Shown: piece by piece, positions 50,067 through 58,725 of the stretch
Layout: every line of letters starts with the position of its first letter
Numbering within the stretch: position 1 is the first letter of the stretch
Source: Collinsella sp.
Lineage (GTDB): Bacteria; Actinomycetota; Coriobacteriia; Coriobacteriales; Coriobacteriaceae
Assembly: GCA_019414445.1 (NCBI GenBank)
Contig: DXMA01000010.1
Span: 36,959 to 100,958 of the forward strand
Direction: 5' to 3'
Length of the DNA stretch: 64,000 bases
The notes under the pieces: generated by a model
Told to the model about the DNA's origin: nothing
The model's database searches: none
Seen by the model: the letters and a program-made list of their open reading frames with translations, nothing else
Program-made: the position numbers and the translations under genes

Positions 50067-51410
50067 ATGGCCAGTGACAACGGAAAGAGCTTCCTCGACA
50101 AGTTTGCCGAGGTCTCTGCGAAGGTGGGAAACCAGGTTCACCTGCGTTCCCTGCGTGACGCCTTCGCGACCATCACGCCGCTCTATATCCTTGCGGGTAT
50201 CGCGGTTCTTATTAACAACGTCGTGTTCCCCCTGTTCCCGCTCGATGCGGCGGGCCTTGCCAACCTTCAGACGTGGGGTTCGGCAATTACGCTGGGCACC
50301 CTCAACGTCTCTGCCATTATCTTGGCCGGATTGATTGGCTACAGCCTCGCTAAGAACAAGCGTTTCGATAACCCGCTCGCTTGCGTGGTCGTCGCTATCT
50401 CTGCTTTCGTCATCATGATGCCGCAGCAGATCACCGCCACGCTTTCCGCCACGAGCCCGCTGCTCACCGACAAGATCACCTCCGCCGAGGTCACGGGCGC
50501 CCTTTCGACTGCCAACACCGGCACCAACGGTCTGTTCTCGGCTATTATCATCGCCCTGCTTTCCGTCTCGCTCTTCATCAAGATTTCTGGCGTCGAGAAG
50601 CTTAAGGTTAAGCTGGGCGAGGGTGTGCCTCCCGCGGTCTCCAACTCCTTCAACGTCATGATCCCGATGCTGCTCAACCTCGCGATCTTCGCTCTTGCCG
50701 CAGCCCTGCTCGCCGTGTGCGCTGGCACCGATCTGTGCACCATCATCTCCACGTGCATCTCCAACCCGCTCAAGAGCATCATGAACGCCGGTCCGTGGGC
50801 TGTTATCCTCATCTACACCCTTGCTAACCTGCTGTTTTGCGTCGGTATTCACCAGTCCACCATCTCTGGCGCTACCGTCGAGCCGATCCTGACCATGCTT
50901 ATCGTCGACAACATGGCTACCTTTGCCGCCGGTGGCACCATCCAGCCCGATCACTACATGAACATGCAGATTGTTAACAGCTTTGCCCTCATCGGCGGCT
51001 CGGGCTGCACCCTCATGCTCCTGCTTGACACGCTCCTGTTCTCCAAGAACAAGGCTTCCGAGACCGTTTCCAAGATGGCTATCCTGCCTGGTCTGTTCAA
51101 CATCAACGAGCCGGTTATCTACGGTTACCCCATCGTGTATAACCTGCCGCTCATGATCCCGTTTGTCCTCCTTCCCGATCTGTTCATCGGCGTCACCTAT
51201 GGCCTTACCTGCGCAGGCATCATCAGCCCCTGCATCGCCCAGGTGCCCTGGACCATGCCTCCCGTCATCAATGCCCTGCTCGCTACGGGCTTTGACTGGC
51301 GCGCCGGCGTGTGGCAGGCTATCGAGATTGTCATTGGCATGGCCGTCTACCTGCCCTTTATGAAGATTTCCGAGAAGGCAATCGCCAAGCAGGAGGCTTT
51401 CGCCGAGTAG
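50067..51410 (+). CDS. PTS cellobiose/lactose-family IIC permease
   Basis: This 447-residue membrane permease of the Lac/Cel PTS family carries the sugar through the membrane for phosphorylation by IIB. About ten hydrophobic spans are visible, and the signature NINEPVIYGYPIV lies in the second half with AFALGG-like SFALIGGSG before it. TTAGGAGCAATC precedes the ATG. It lies 120 bases after the glucosidase. A strong hairpin without a T-run separates it from IIB, which may adjust relative levels of the two messages. Confidence 0.93.
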   Translation: MASDNGKSFLDKFAEVSAKVGNQVHLRSLRDAFATITPLYILAGIAVLINNVVFPLFPLDAAGLANLQTWGSAITLGTLNVSAIILAGLIGYSLAKNKRFDNPLACVVVAISAFVIMMPQQITATLSATSPLLTDKITSAEVTGALSTANTGTNGLFSAIIIALLSVSLFIKISGVEKLKVKLGEGVPPAVSNSFNVMIPMLLNLAIFALAAALLAVCAGTDLCTIISTCISNPLKSIMNAGPWAVILIYTLANLLFCVGIHQSTISGATVEPILTMLIVDNMATFAAGGTIQPDHYMNMQIVNSFALIGGSGCTLMLLLDTLLFSKNKASETVSKMAILPGLFNINEPVIYGYPIVYNLPLMIPFVLLPDLFIGVTYGLTCAGIISPCIAQVPWTMPPVINALLATGFDWRAGVWQAIEIVIGMAVYLPFMKISEKAIAKQEAFAE

Positions 51411-51438
51411 AACGCCTAACGTTCGTCCCTTTCACCTT

Positions 51439-51471
51439 TGCGGGCGCCGGTACGCGGTGCCGGTGCCCGCA
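51439..51471 (+). other. Intercistronic hairpin between IIC and IIB
   Basis: TGCGGGCGCCGG (51439-51450) pairs with CCGGTGCCCGCA (51460-51471), one G-U pair. The following bases are CTCTCTCCC, so termination would be weak; it may stabilise the upstream mRNA. Confidence 0.55.
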
Positions 51472-51571
51472 GCTCTCTCCCTTGTGTAAAGATGCAGGGG
51501 GGTGGGCACAATAGCCGCAAGGAATAAAACCAGTTGTCGTCTGCGCGCCGCGCAGTTATAAGGAGGAAACC

Positions 51572-51874
51572 ATGAAGAAGATCATGCTCTGCTGCAATGC
51601 CGGTATGTCCACGAGCCTGCTGGTCCAGAAGATGCAGGCCGAGGTTGCAAACCGTGGTCTGGATATTGAGGTCGAGGCTCGTCCCATGAACGAGGCCCAC
51701 GATCACCTGGACGAGTGCGACATGTTGCTGCTTGGTCCGCAGATCGGCTACACCAAGGGCGATTTTGAGAAGGAGGCCGCCGGCCGCTTCCCGGTTGAGG
51801 TTATCAACATGGTCGACTACGGCCGCATGAACGCTGCCGGCATCATCGACCACTGCGTCAGCGTGATGGGCTAG
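51572..51874 (+). CDS. PTS lactose/cellobiose-family IIB component
   Basis: This 100-residue cytoplasmic IIB is phosphorylated on Cys8 in CCNAGMSTSLL and passes phosphate to the incoming sugar on IIC. The fold motif GPQIGY follows near residue 55. AAGGAGG precedes the ATG. The stop at 51874 is about 10 bases before the IIA start. Length is typical for family IIB (Cel type). Confidence 0.93.
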   Translation: MKKIMLCCNAGMSTSLLVQKMQAEVANRGLDIEVEARPMNEAHDHLDECDMLLLGPQIGYTKGDFEKEAAGRFPVEVINMVDYGRMNAAGIIDHCVSVMG

Positions 51875-51883
51875 GTGCTCTGC

Positions 51884-52216
51884 ATGGAGGATATGAACGA
51901 ACTGCAGATGACCTGCTTTGAGATCATCAGCTACGTCGGTACCGCCAAGAGCATGTACATCAATGCCGTGCAAAAGGCCAAGGAGGGCGATTTTGACGCC
52001 GCCGAGGAGCTTATCAAGCAGGGCGACGAGGCCTATAACGGTGGCCACGATGTTCACATGGGGCTTCTGAAGAAGGAGGCCAACGGCGAGCGTAACGGCG
52101 AGGCCCCGTTGATTTTGCTGCATGCCGAGGACCAGATGGCCGGCACCGAGACCATGCGCGTCATGGCGACGGAGCTCATCGAGATCCACAAGCAGCTGCA
52201 GGCACTCAAGGCCTAG
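51884..52216 (+). CDS. PTS lactose/cellobiose-family IIA component
   Basis: This is an all-helical 110-residue IIA. The phosphorylated His80 lies in LLHAEDQM; the trimer-type helices (TCFEIISYVGTAKSMYINAV, then GDFDAAEELIKQGDEAY) match family IIA(Lac/Cel). The start is uncertain: ATG 51884 has AGGTG 6-8 bases upstream, whereas ATG 51893 has GGAGG only two bases away. It receives phosphate from HPr and passes it to Cys8 of IIB. A terminator follows at 52275. Confidence 0.9.
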   Translation: MEDMNELQMTCFEIISYVGTAKSMYINAVQKAKEGDFDAAEELIKQGDEAYNGGHDVHMGLLKKEANGERNGEAPLILLHAEDQMAGTETMRVMATELIEIHKQLQALKA

Positions 52217-52274
52217 TCGGCGTTATCGCCGCGACGGACCGTGCGGTCCAACAGACAACATAGTCCCTTTGACG

Positions 52275-52312
52275 GGCGCCGGGAGCCTCCGCCTCCCGGC
52301 GCCTTTATTTTT
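52275..52312 (+). terminator. Terminator of the beta-glucoside PTS cluster
   Basis: GGCGCCGGGAG (52275-52285) pairs exactly with CTCCCGGCGCC (52293-52303), followed by TTTATTTTT. Confidence 0.9.
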
Positions 52313-52457
52313 GGGGATGGTCTTGCGCGGCCTGTTGGGCAGCCAATTGCGTTACCCCAGATAAAACCTGCCAAAACAAACCTGTCCCTTTTTGGTAGGT
52401 TTTTGCCTTGAGAGCGGTACCATACAGGCAATGTTTAAACGAGAAAGGTGGGCTCCC

Positions 52458-53411
52458 ATGGAACCTAAGCAGTACTACATCGGCATCGACGTCGGCGGCA
52501 CTTCGGTTAAGGAGGGCCTGTTCGACGAGGACGGCAACCTGCTTGCCAAGGCCAGCGTGCCCACGCCTCCTATCGTTGACGCTGCGGGCTTTGCCGCGGT
52601 GACCGAGGCTATCGACCAGGTGGTCGCCAAGGCACAGATTCCGCGTGCCTTTGTGGCGGGCATTGGCCTGGCCGTTCCGTGTCCCATCCCGGCGTCGGGC
52701 GATGCCAAGGTCAAGGCCAACATTGCCATTAACCTGCCCGAGCTGAGGGTCGCCATTCAGAAGCACTGCCCCGATGCGGTCGTTAAGTATGAGAACGATG
52801 CCAACGCCGCTGCCATGGGCGAGGCCTGGCTCGGTTCTGCCAAGGGCGTGCAGAACGTGGTGATGGTCACCATCGGTACCGGCGTGGGCGGCGGCGTTAT
52901 CGTTAACGGCGACGTGGTATCGGGCGTTGTGGGCGCCGGCGGCGAGATTGGCCACATGTGCCTGAACCCGGCCGAGGAGCGCACCTGCGGCTGTGGCGGC
53001 CATGGCCATCTGGAGCAGTATTCCAGCGCCACCGGCGTGGTGAGCAACTACCTTGCCGAGTGCAAGAAGGCGGGTGTCGAGCCCATTGAGCTCACCGGCC
53101 CCTCCGATTCCAAGGACGTGTTCCAGGCCTGCCGCGAGGGCGACAAGCTTGCGCTGGCCGCAGCCGACACCATGGCCGACTACCTTGGCCGCGCCCTGGC
53201 GCTTATCGCCAACGTGGTCGACCCCGAGATGTTCCTGATCGGTGGCGGCGCGTCTGCCTCGGCCGATGTTTATCTCGACAAGGTTCGCGAGCACTTTAAG
53301 CAGTACGCGCTCTCTGCCTCGCGCGAGACGCCCATTAAGGTCGCTTCGCTCGGAAACGACGCCGGCATCATCGGTGCCGCCTACGTAGCCCTGCGCGCCG
53401 CCGGTAAATAG
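52458..53411 (+). CDS. ROK-family sugar kinase (glucokinase-like)
   Basis: This 317-residue ROK kinase probably phosphorylates glucose released by the glucosidase upstream. The ATP loop is IGIDVGGTSVKEG, the catalytic Asp lies in YENDANAAAMGE, and GTGVGGGVIVNG follows. The zinc motif reads CGCGGHGHLE: the third cysteine of the ROK consensus CxCGxxGCxE is His here. ATG 52458 follows AAAGGTGGG; an in-frame ATG at 52431 is an alternative. It has its own upstream region, separated from the PTS genes by a terminator. Confidence 0.9.
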   Translation: MEPKQYYIGIDVGGTSVKEGLFDEDGNLLAKASVPTPPIVDAAGFAAVTEAIDQVVAKAQIPRAFVAGIGLAVPCPIPASGDAKVKANIAINLPELRVAIQKHCPDAVVKYENDANAAAMGEAWLGSAKGVQNVVMVTIGTGVGGGVIVNGDVVSGVVGAGGEIGHMCLNPAEERTCGCGGHGHLEQYSSATGVVSNYLAECKKAGVEPIELTGPSDSKDVFQACREGDKLALAAADTMADYLGRALALIANVVDPEMFLIGGGASASADVYLDKVREHFKQYALSASRETPIKVASLGNDAGIIGAAYVALRAAGK

Positions 53412-53558
53412 TCGGTGCAGGAGGGCGGTGGTACAAGGTGGCAGACTTCGCCCCCAGGCTCGCCCCAAATTGCGCCGCGGCCCTTGCGTCTCATAAGGTT
53501 CGGCGCCAGCGTGCTACCATAGCTACGTCCAAGTACACATATCAAGTGGAGGATATCC

Positions 53559-54482
53559 ATGGCAAACGTTCTTGTCTTTGGTCACCAGAACCCCGATAAC
53601 GACGCCATCATGAGCGCCGTCGTCCTGTCCCAGCTGCTCAACCAGGTTGAGTATGCCGGCAACACCTACGAGGCCTGCGCCCTGGGTCAGCTTCCGGCAG
53701 AGTCCGCCAAGCTGCTCGCCGACGCCGGCATCGCCGAGCCCCGCGTGATCGAGTCCGTCGAGGCCGGTCAGCTCGTCGTCCTCACCGACCACAACGAGTC
53801 TGCCCAGTCCGTCGCCGGCCTTAAGGACGCCACGGTCTTTGGCGTTGTCGATCATCACCGCATCGGCGACTTCGAGACCGCCGGCCCGCTGCACTACATC
53901 TGCCTGCCCTGGGGTTCCAGCTGCACCATCGTCACCAAGCTCGCCGGCGTGCTCGGCGTTGAGCTTTCCGACGTCCAGGCCAAGCTGCTGCTCTCGGCCA
54001 TGATGACCGACACGCTTATGCTCAAGAGCCCCACCACCACCGATGTCGACCGCGCCGTCGCCGCCAAGCTCGGCGAGCAGGTGGGCGTCGACCCGGTCAA
54101 GTTTGGCATGGAGGTCTTCCTCACCCGTCCGTCCGGCTCCTTCACCGCAGCCGAGATGGTCGGCAACGACATCAAGATGTTCGAGCCCGCCGGCAAGAAG
54201 CTGCTCATCGGCCAGTACGAGACCGTCGACAAGAGCCGTGCGCTCGGTATGATCGACGAGATCCGCGAGGCCATGCGCGCCTACGCCGCCGAGAAGGGTG
54301 CTGACGGCATTGTCCTGTGCATCACCGACATCATGGAGGAGGGCTCGCAGGTCCTGCTCGAGGGCGAGACCGAGGCTGCTCAGAAGGGCCTGGGCATTGC
54401 CGACGAGCACGACGGCGTCTGGATGCCGGGCGTCCTCTCCCGTAAGAAGCAGGTTGCTGCCCCCATCATGGCCGCCTGCTAG
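53559..54482 (+). CDS. ppaC: Manganese-dependent inorganic pyrophosphatase
   Basis: This 307-residue family II pyrophosphatase of the DHH superfamily hydrolyses PPi and drives biosynthesis. Metal motifs are GHQNPDNDA, TDHNE and the DHH motif VDHHRIGDF. The C-terminal DHHA2 substrate domain ends with SRKKQVAAPI. GGAGG precedes the ATG. It is monocistronic with a strong terminator 20 bases after the stop. Length matches the family (about 305-310). Confidence 0.95.
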   Translation: MANVLVFGHQNPDNDAIMSAVVLSQLLNQVEYAGNTYEACALGQLPAESAKLLADAGIAEPRVIESVEAGQLVVLTDHNESAQSVAGLKDATVFGVVDHHRIGDFETAGPLHYICLPWGSSCTIVTKLAGVLGVELSDVQAKLLLSAMMTDTLMLKSPTTTDVDRAVAAKLGEQVGVDPVKFGMEVFLTRPSGSFTAAEMVGNDIKMFEPAGKKLLIGQYETVDKSRALGMIDEIREAMRAYAAEKGADGIVLCITDIMEEGSQVLLEGETEAAQKGLGIADEHDGVWMPGVLSRKKQVAAPIMAAC

Positions 54483-54502
54483 GTTTAGTTGACCAAACGC
54501 CA

Positions 54503-54541
54503 CGACCGGATCGCGGACGCCCCGCGCTCCGGTCGTTTTTT
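54503..54541 (+). terminator. Terminator after ppaC
   Basis: CGACCGGA (54503-54510) pairs with TCCGGTCG (54528-54535) with inner GCGG/CCGC pairing, then TTTTTT. Confidence 0.88.
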
Positions 54542-54679
54542 GTGCACGGCGCCGCGTCGTCTCTTGGACAGGCGTGCCCGTGCCGTTGAGCAAATAATGT
54601 TCAACCTGTGGTTCCGCTTTTCGGCCACGCCTGCGTGCTTGTCGTGCAGGGTAGGCTAGATGTAAGCGTAATACGTTAG

Positions 54680-54718
54680 AGCGCGGCGCCGCCACTTGGG
54701 CGGGCCGTGCTTTTTTAA
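54680..54718 (+). other. Terminator-like hairpin in the nhaA leader
   Basis: GCGCGGC and GGGCCGTGC can pair around GCCGCCACTTGGGC, and a run of six T (54712-54717) follows, 32 bases before the nhaA ATG and before its GAAAGGAG site. A terminator placed inside a 5' leader can act as an attenuator. Confidence 0.4.
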
Positions 54719-54749
54719 GACGGGAGCTTTCCCGTGAAAGGAGCCGCCC

Positions 54750-56108
54750 ATGGCAGCACCCGAGCAGCTGTTTAACGTTCGTGAGCGCAAGCGTTTTGAG
54801 CGCCACGACATTTGGGAGCGCATCACCGAGAACGGCACGATTTCCGCCGCCGTCATGGTCTTCGCCGCCATCGCCGCCGTCATTTGCGCCAATACCGATG
54901 CCTACGAGGCCATCCATCACTTTTTGGAGACCCCGCTGTATGTGGGTCTGGGCAACCTTACGGCCGGTCTCACCGTTGAGCTATTCGTCAACGACTTCCT
55001 CATGGCGATTTTCTTTTTGCTGGTGGGCATTGAGCTTAAGTACGAGATGACGGTCGGCGAGCTCAAAAACCCGCGCCAGGCTATGCTTCCCATGCTGGCG
55101 GCCGTGGGCGGCGTCGTCGTTCCCGCCTGCATCTATCTGATCTTTAACCATGCCGGCGCGCACAACGGCTGGGCCATTCCCATGGCAACCGATATTGCCT
55201 TTGCGCTGGGCGTGCTGTCGCTTTTGGGTAATCGCGTGCCCAACGGCGTGCGTGTGTTCTTCTCGACGCTTGCCATCGCCGACGACCTCATTTCCATCGC
55301 CGCCATCGCCATCTTCTACGGTCAGAGCCCCAATCCGTTTTGGTTGGGCGCCGCCGCGCTTGTGACCTGCGCGCTCGTGTGGCTCAACAAGACGCAGCAT
55401 TACCGCCTTGCCCCGTACTCGGTGCTGGGCCTGCTGCTGTGGTTCTGCATGTTCAAGAGCGGCGTGCATGCTACGCTCGCCGGCGTCATCTTGGCCTTTA
55501 CCATCCCGGCCAAGTGCGGCGTCAAGCTCGATAGCCTCACCGATTGGTTGGGCGAGTGCCTGCCGCTGCTCGATGACCGCTACGATGACGAGGCACACAT
55601 CCTGGGCCAGCATGACTTTACCGTCTCGACTACCAAGGTCGAGCGCGTCATGCACCGCGTGACCCCGCCGCTCATTCGCATGGAGCGTCTGATCTCCACG
55701 CCGGTCAACTTTGTGATTCTGCCGATCTTCGCGTTCGTAAACGCGCAGGTTCGCTTGGTGGGCGTGGACATGAGCACGCTGCTCACCGACCCGGTGACGC
55801 TCGGCGTGTACTTTGGCATGCTGCTGGGCAAGCCGATCGGCATCTTTGGCATGACGTTTGCCCTGGTTAAGCTCAAGATCTCCGAGCTGCCGCATAACGT
55901 TAACTGGCACATGATTGCCGGTGTGGGCATTCTGGGTGGTATCGGCTTTACCATGTCGATTCTCATCAGCGGCCTTGCCTTCCCGACGGCCCAGTTTGAG
56001 GTCCTGGCCGCAAAGGCCGCCATTCTTGCCGGTTCGGTCACCGCAGCCGTGCTCGGTATGATCTACATGAGCGTGGTCTGCAAGCACCCCGCGCCCAAAG
56101 ACGAGTAA
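54750..56108 (+). CDS. nhaA: Na+/H+ antiporter NhaA
   Basis: This 452-residue antiporter exchanges cytoplasmic sodium for external protons across the membrane. Key elements are ATDIAFALGVLSLLG and the paired aspartates in LAIADDLISI, the ion-binding site of NhaA. About eleven to twelve spans are visible. AAAGGAG precedes the ATG. A hydrophilic acidic insertion with LLDDRYDDEAHILGQHD lies between spans at about 275-300, which makes it longer than the 390-residue E. coli protein. No regulatory partner is adjacent. Confidence 0.94.
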   Translation: MAAPEQLFNVRERKRFERHDIWERITENGTISAAVMVFAAIAAVICANTDAYEAIHHFLETPLYVGLGNLTAGLTVELFVNDFLMAIFFLLVGIELKYEMTVGELKNPRQAMLPMLAAVGGVVVPACIYLIFNHAGAHNGWAIPMATDIAFALGVLSLLGNRVPNGVRVFFSTLAIADDLISIAAIAIFYGQSPNPFWLGAAALVTCALVWLNKTQHYRLAPYSVLGLLLWFCMFKSGVHATLAGVILAFTIPAKCGVKLDSLTDWLGECLPLLDDRYDDEAHILGQHDFTVSTTKVERVMHRVTPPLIRMERLISTPVNFVILPIFAFVNAQVRLVGVDMSTLLTDPVTLGVYFGMLLGKPIGIFGMTFALVKLKISELPHNVNWHMIAGVGILGGIGFTMSILISGLAFPTAQFEVLAAKAAILAGSVTAAVLGMIYMSVVCKHPAPKDE

Positions 56109-56192
56109 GAGCGCGAAAACCGGCTCCAGAACCGATTCGGGCGCGTTCAAAATGCGGATTCGGGCGGTGCTTGCCGCCTGCCAGACACGCCA

Positions 56193-56422
56193 GTGGTCAA
56201 AAAACGCCGTTTGTGAGTACTGTCACAAACGGCGTATCATTTTAGGTGCGGAAAATAATGAACAAAGTTATAAAAACTGTACGTTAATGAGTGACCATCG
56301 ACTTCCAATTTGGCGCTAGCTGACGGTGATTAGGAAGTTTCAAGTCGAGTTTTGCCGATTTCGACCAAGAATCGCTGCTACTAAAAAGGTAACAGTACTC
56401 ATATTTGCCCTTTTTTGGCCAC
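56193..56422. mobile_element. 230-bp MITE-like element with 32-bp terminal inverted repeats, copy 2
   Basis: The terminal repeats are at 56193-56224 and 56391-56422, beginning GTGG(T/C)CAAAAAA. Length equals copy 1 at 35544. A perfect 13-bp hairpin (56204-56216 with 56223-56235) is built on the left terminus and may stop nhaA transcription. GCTGCTACTAAAAAGGTAAC just inside the right terminus is identical in both copies. No gene lies in 56109-56481. Confidence 0.72.
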
Positions 56423-56481
56423 AAGCCCTAAAACAAGCCTCGCCAAGGTCGGGAAGCGGGCCAAATCGCCGGCCTCGAGGC

Positions 56482-56736
56482 TTATTCCACCGTTCCGTAG
56501 ACGGCGCCCCAGCCGTGGGCGGCCAAGGCGGAGTTGAGCTGGTCGCAAAGTGACTGGCGGTCGTAGTAGCCGGGCGGCAAAAGGTTCACGATTTCCATGA
56601 GGTCGGGCGCCAGGTCCAAGATTTCGGCCTGTACGATCAGATCCAGGCGGTCGATGGCGTGGCGGTCGTAAAACAGTCCGTCGACCAGGCGCTGCAAGTC
56701 GCCGAATTCCTCGGCCTGAAACGATCCGTACTCCAT
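56482..56736 (-). CDS. Unrecognised 84-residue protein
   Basis: AAGGAGG lies just before ATG 56736, so translation is likely. The product MEYGSFQAEEFGDLQRLVDG... has a helical acidic first half and a C-terminal LPPGYYDRQSLCDQLNSALAAHGWG that resembles small modules in which a short helix pair follows a proline turn. No family is recognised. It is divergent from the aminotransferase gene. Confidence 0.6.
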   Translation of the reverse strand: MEYGSFQAEEFGDLQRLVDGLFYDRHAIDRLDLIVQAEILDLAPDLMEIVNLLPPGYYDRQSLCDQLNSALAAHGWGAVYGTVE

Positions 56737-56886
56737 AGTGCCTCCTTGGGCGCCCCACGCCGGCATGCGCGGCGATTCGTAATTGATTGCGATGAACTTA
56801 ATCTATCACGGCTTCATAACGTTGCGACGATGGCGGTCTATACTTAGACGAACTGCAACGTACCGCTTCGCGAAAGGTCGCACCCC

Positions 56887-58191
56887 ATGCAGACGATCTA
56901 CCAGAAGATGGAAACCACCGAACTCGATGCCGCCATCGAGGCGCTTAAAGCCGAGGTTGCCGAGGTCAAGGCCAAGGGCCTGGCGCTCGACATGGCGCGC
57001 GGCAAGCCGTCGCCCTCCCAGGTGAACATTTCTCGCCCCATGCTCGATATCCTCAATGCCGATGCCGATCTGCACGACGGCAATGTCGACTGCTCCAACT
57101 ACGGTTGCTTCGAGGGCATTCCCTCGGCACGCAAGCTGGCGGGGGAGTTCCTGGGTTGTCCTGCCGAGCAGACGCTCGTACTGGGCTCATCGAGCCTGCT
57201 GATCGAGCACGATATCGCCGGCATGTTCTGGCGCTGCGGCTCGTGCGGCAGCGAGCCTTGGGAGGCTTATGAGACCGCGCATGACGGCAAGAAGGTCAAG
57301 TTCCTGTGCCCTGTTCCCGGCTACGATCGCCACTTTGGCATCACCGCCGATCTGGGCATCGAGAACGTCCCCGTCGCGATGACCGACAACGGCCCCGACA
57401 TGGACGAGATCGAGCGCCTGGTTGCCGCCGACGATTCCATCAAGGGTATCTGGTGCGTGCCCAAGTATTCCAACCCCACGGGCATCACCTTTAGCGAGGA
57501 CACTGTGCGCCGCTTGGTCGAGATGCCCACGGCCGCGCCCGATTTCCGCATCTTCTGGGACAACGCTTACTGCGTGCACGACCTGTACGACGAGACCGAC
57601 GAGCTCGCAAATATCTTTGACCTCGCTCGCGCGGCGGGCACCGAGGATCGCGTGGTGGCCTTTGCCTCGACGTCCAAGATCACCTTCCCGGGCGCCGGCA
57701 TCGGCTTTATCGGTGCGAGCCCCGCGGTCATCGCCGAGTTCTCCAAGCGCCTGAAGGCCGGTCTTATTAGCGCCGATAAGCTCAACCAGCTGCGTCACGT
57801 GCGTTTCCTTCCCACCATCGAGGCGGTCAAGGAGCACATGAAAAAGCATGCCGAGTTCCTGCGCCCGCGCTTTGAGGCCGTTGAGCGTAAACTCACCGAG
57901 GGCTTGGGTAACACGGGTTGCGCCACTTGGACTCATCCCCATGGCGGCTACTTTGTGAGTTTCGATGGCCCCGAGGGCTCGGCCCAGAAGGTCGCCGCGC
58001 TTTGTGCCGACCTGGGCGTCAAGCTCACGCCGGCTGGTGCCACCTGGCCTTATGGCAAGGATCCGCGCGACACCAACATCCGCATCGCGCCGAGCTATCC
58101 CACGGTCGAGGACCTGGAGGCTGCGCTCGATGTGCTGGTGCTGGCTGTCAAGCTCGTCGCTGCCGAGCTTGCGCGTGCCGAGCGCGCCTAA
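56887..58191 (+). CDS. PLP aminotransferase, subgroup Ic aspartate-aminotransferase type
   Basis: This 434-residue fold-type I aminotransferase has its PLP lysine at Lys264 in STSKITFPGAGIGF, with NPTG-like YSNPTGITF and DNAYCVHDL before it. The whole pattern (ARGKPSP near the N terminus, FWDNAY, STSKITFPGAG) belongs to the aspartate aminotransferase 1c group rather than to classic AspC, so aspartate/2-oxoglutarate transamination is likely. Cysteine-rich CGSCGSEPWE in the middle is unusual. It is monocistronic, 66 bases before the STAS gene. Confidence 0.88.
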   Translation: MQTIYQKMETTELDAAIEALKAEVAEVKAKGLALDMARGKPSPSQVNISRPMLDILNADADLHDGNVDCSNYGCFEGIPSARKLAGEFLGCPAEQTLVLGSSSLLIEHDIAGMFWRCGSCGSEPWEAYETAHDGKKVKFLCPVPGYDRHFGITADLGIENVPVAMTDNGPDMDEIERLVAADDSIKGIWCVPKYSNPTGITFSEDTVRRLVEMPTAAPDFRIFWDNAYCVHDLYDETDELANIFDLARAAGTEDRVVAFASTSKITFPGAGIGFIGASPAVIAEFSKRLKAGLISADKLNQLRHVRFLPTIEAVKEHMKKHAEFLRPRFEAVERKLTEGLGNTGCATWTHPHGGYFVSFDGPEGSAQKVAALCADLGVKLTPAGATWPYGKDPRDTNIRIAPSYPTVEDLEAALDVLVLAVKLVAAELARAERA

Positions 58192-58257
58192 CGCGTAGGG
58201 CCCCGCAAGTCCGCGCCTAGTACTATCCGCACTTTCGATACGTAAAGGAGCGTATAC

Positions 58258-58572
58258 ATGGATTTGGGTATTTCCACCAACCCCACGCCAGAGTTCTACA
58301 CCATTAAGGTAACCGGCGAGATCGATATCTCTAACGCCGATAGCCTGCGCAATGCCATTGACCTAGCGCTCGAGCAGCCCACCGAGGCCGTTGAGCTCGA
58401 TTTTGCCCAGGTGAGCTACATCGATTCGACGGGCATTGGCGTGCTCGTGGGCGCCGCGCACCACGCGGTCGACCACGGCAAGCGCTTTAGCTGCACCAAT
58501 GTGCAGCCCCAGGTGATGCGCGTGGTTCAGCTGTTGGGTGTCGACCAGGAGATTTCGATTACCGCTGCATAA
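58258..58572 (+). CDS. STAS-domain anti-anti-sigma factor
   Basis: This 104-residue single STAS domain has its phosphorylatable Ser57 in YIDSTGIGVLV, the site by which anti-sigma kinases control SpoIIAA/RsbV-type antagonists. AAAGGAG precedes the ATG. No anti-sigma kinase or sigma factor gene lies beside it in the window, so its partner must be elsewhere. It probably takes part in a partner-switching stress response. Confidence 0.88.
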   Translation: MDLGISTNPTPEFYTIKVTGEIDISNADSLRNAIDLALEQPTEAVELDFAQVSYIDSTGIGVLVGAAHHAVDHGKRFSCTNVQPQVMRVVQLLGVDQEISITAA

Positions 58573-58725
58573 CCTTTGCCCTCAAAAGGGCGTGCCGTTT
58601 GGCATATGTTTGTGATGCGCTCGGACGTTTTGGCGTCCGGGCGCTATACTTGACCGAATGAATAGACGAGTTCCGGCCGAATGGCGCGGTGCGGGCTCGA
58701 CTCACATCGAGCCTTGGAGGTATGT

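Noticed and set aside
54543..54749. Known Na+ or Li+ riboswitch upstream of nhaA
   Set aside because: I could not match a described consensus; only a terminator-like hairpin is supported, reported as a low-confidence attenuator.
53523..54920. Minus-strand open frame of 465 codons over ppaC
   Set aside because: It crosses the ppaC terminator and the nhaA leader and opposes a well-formed pyrophosphatase gene.
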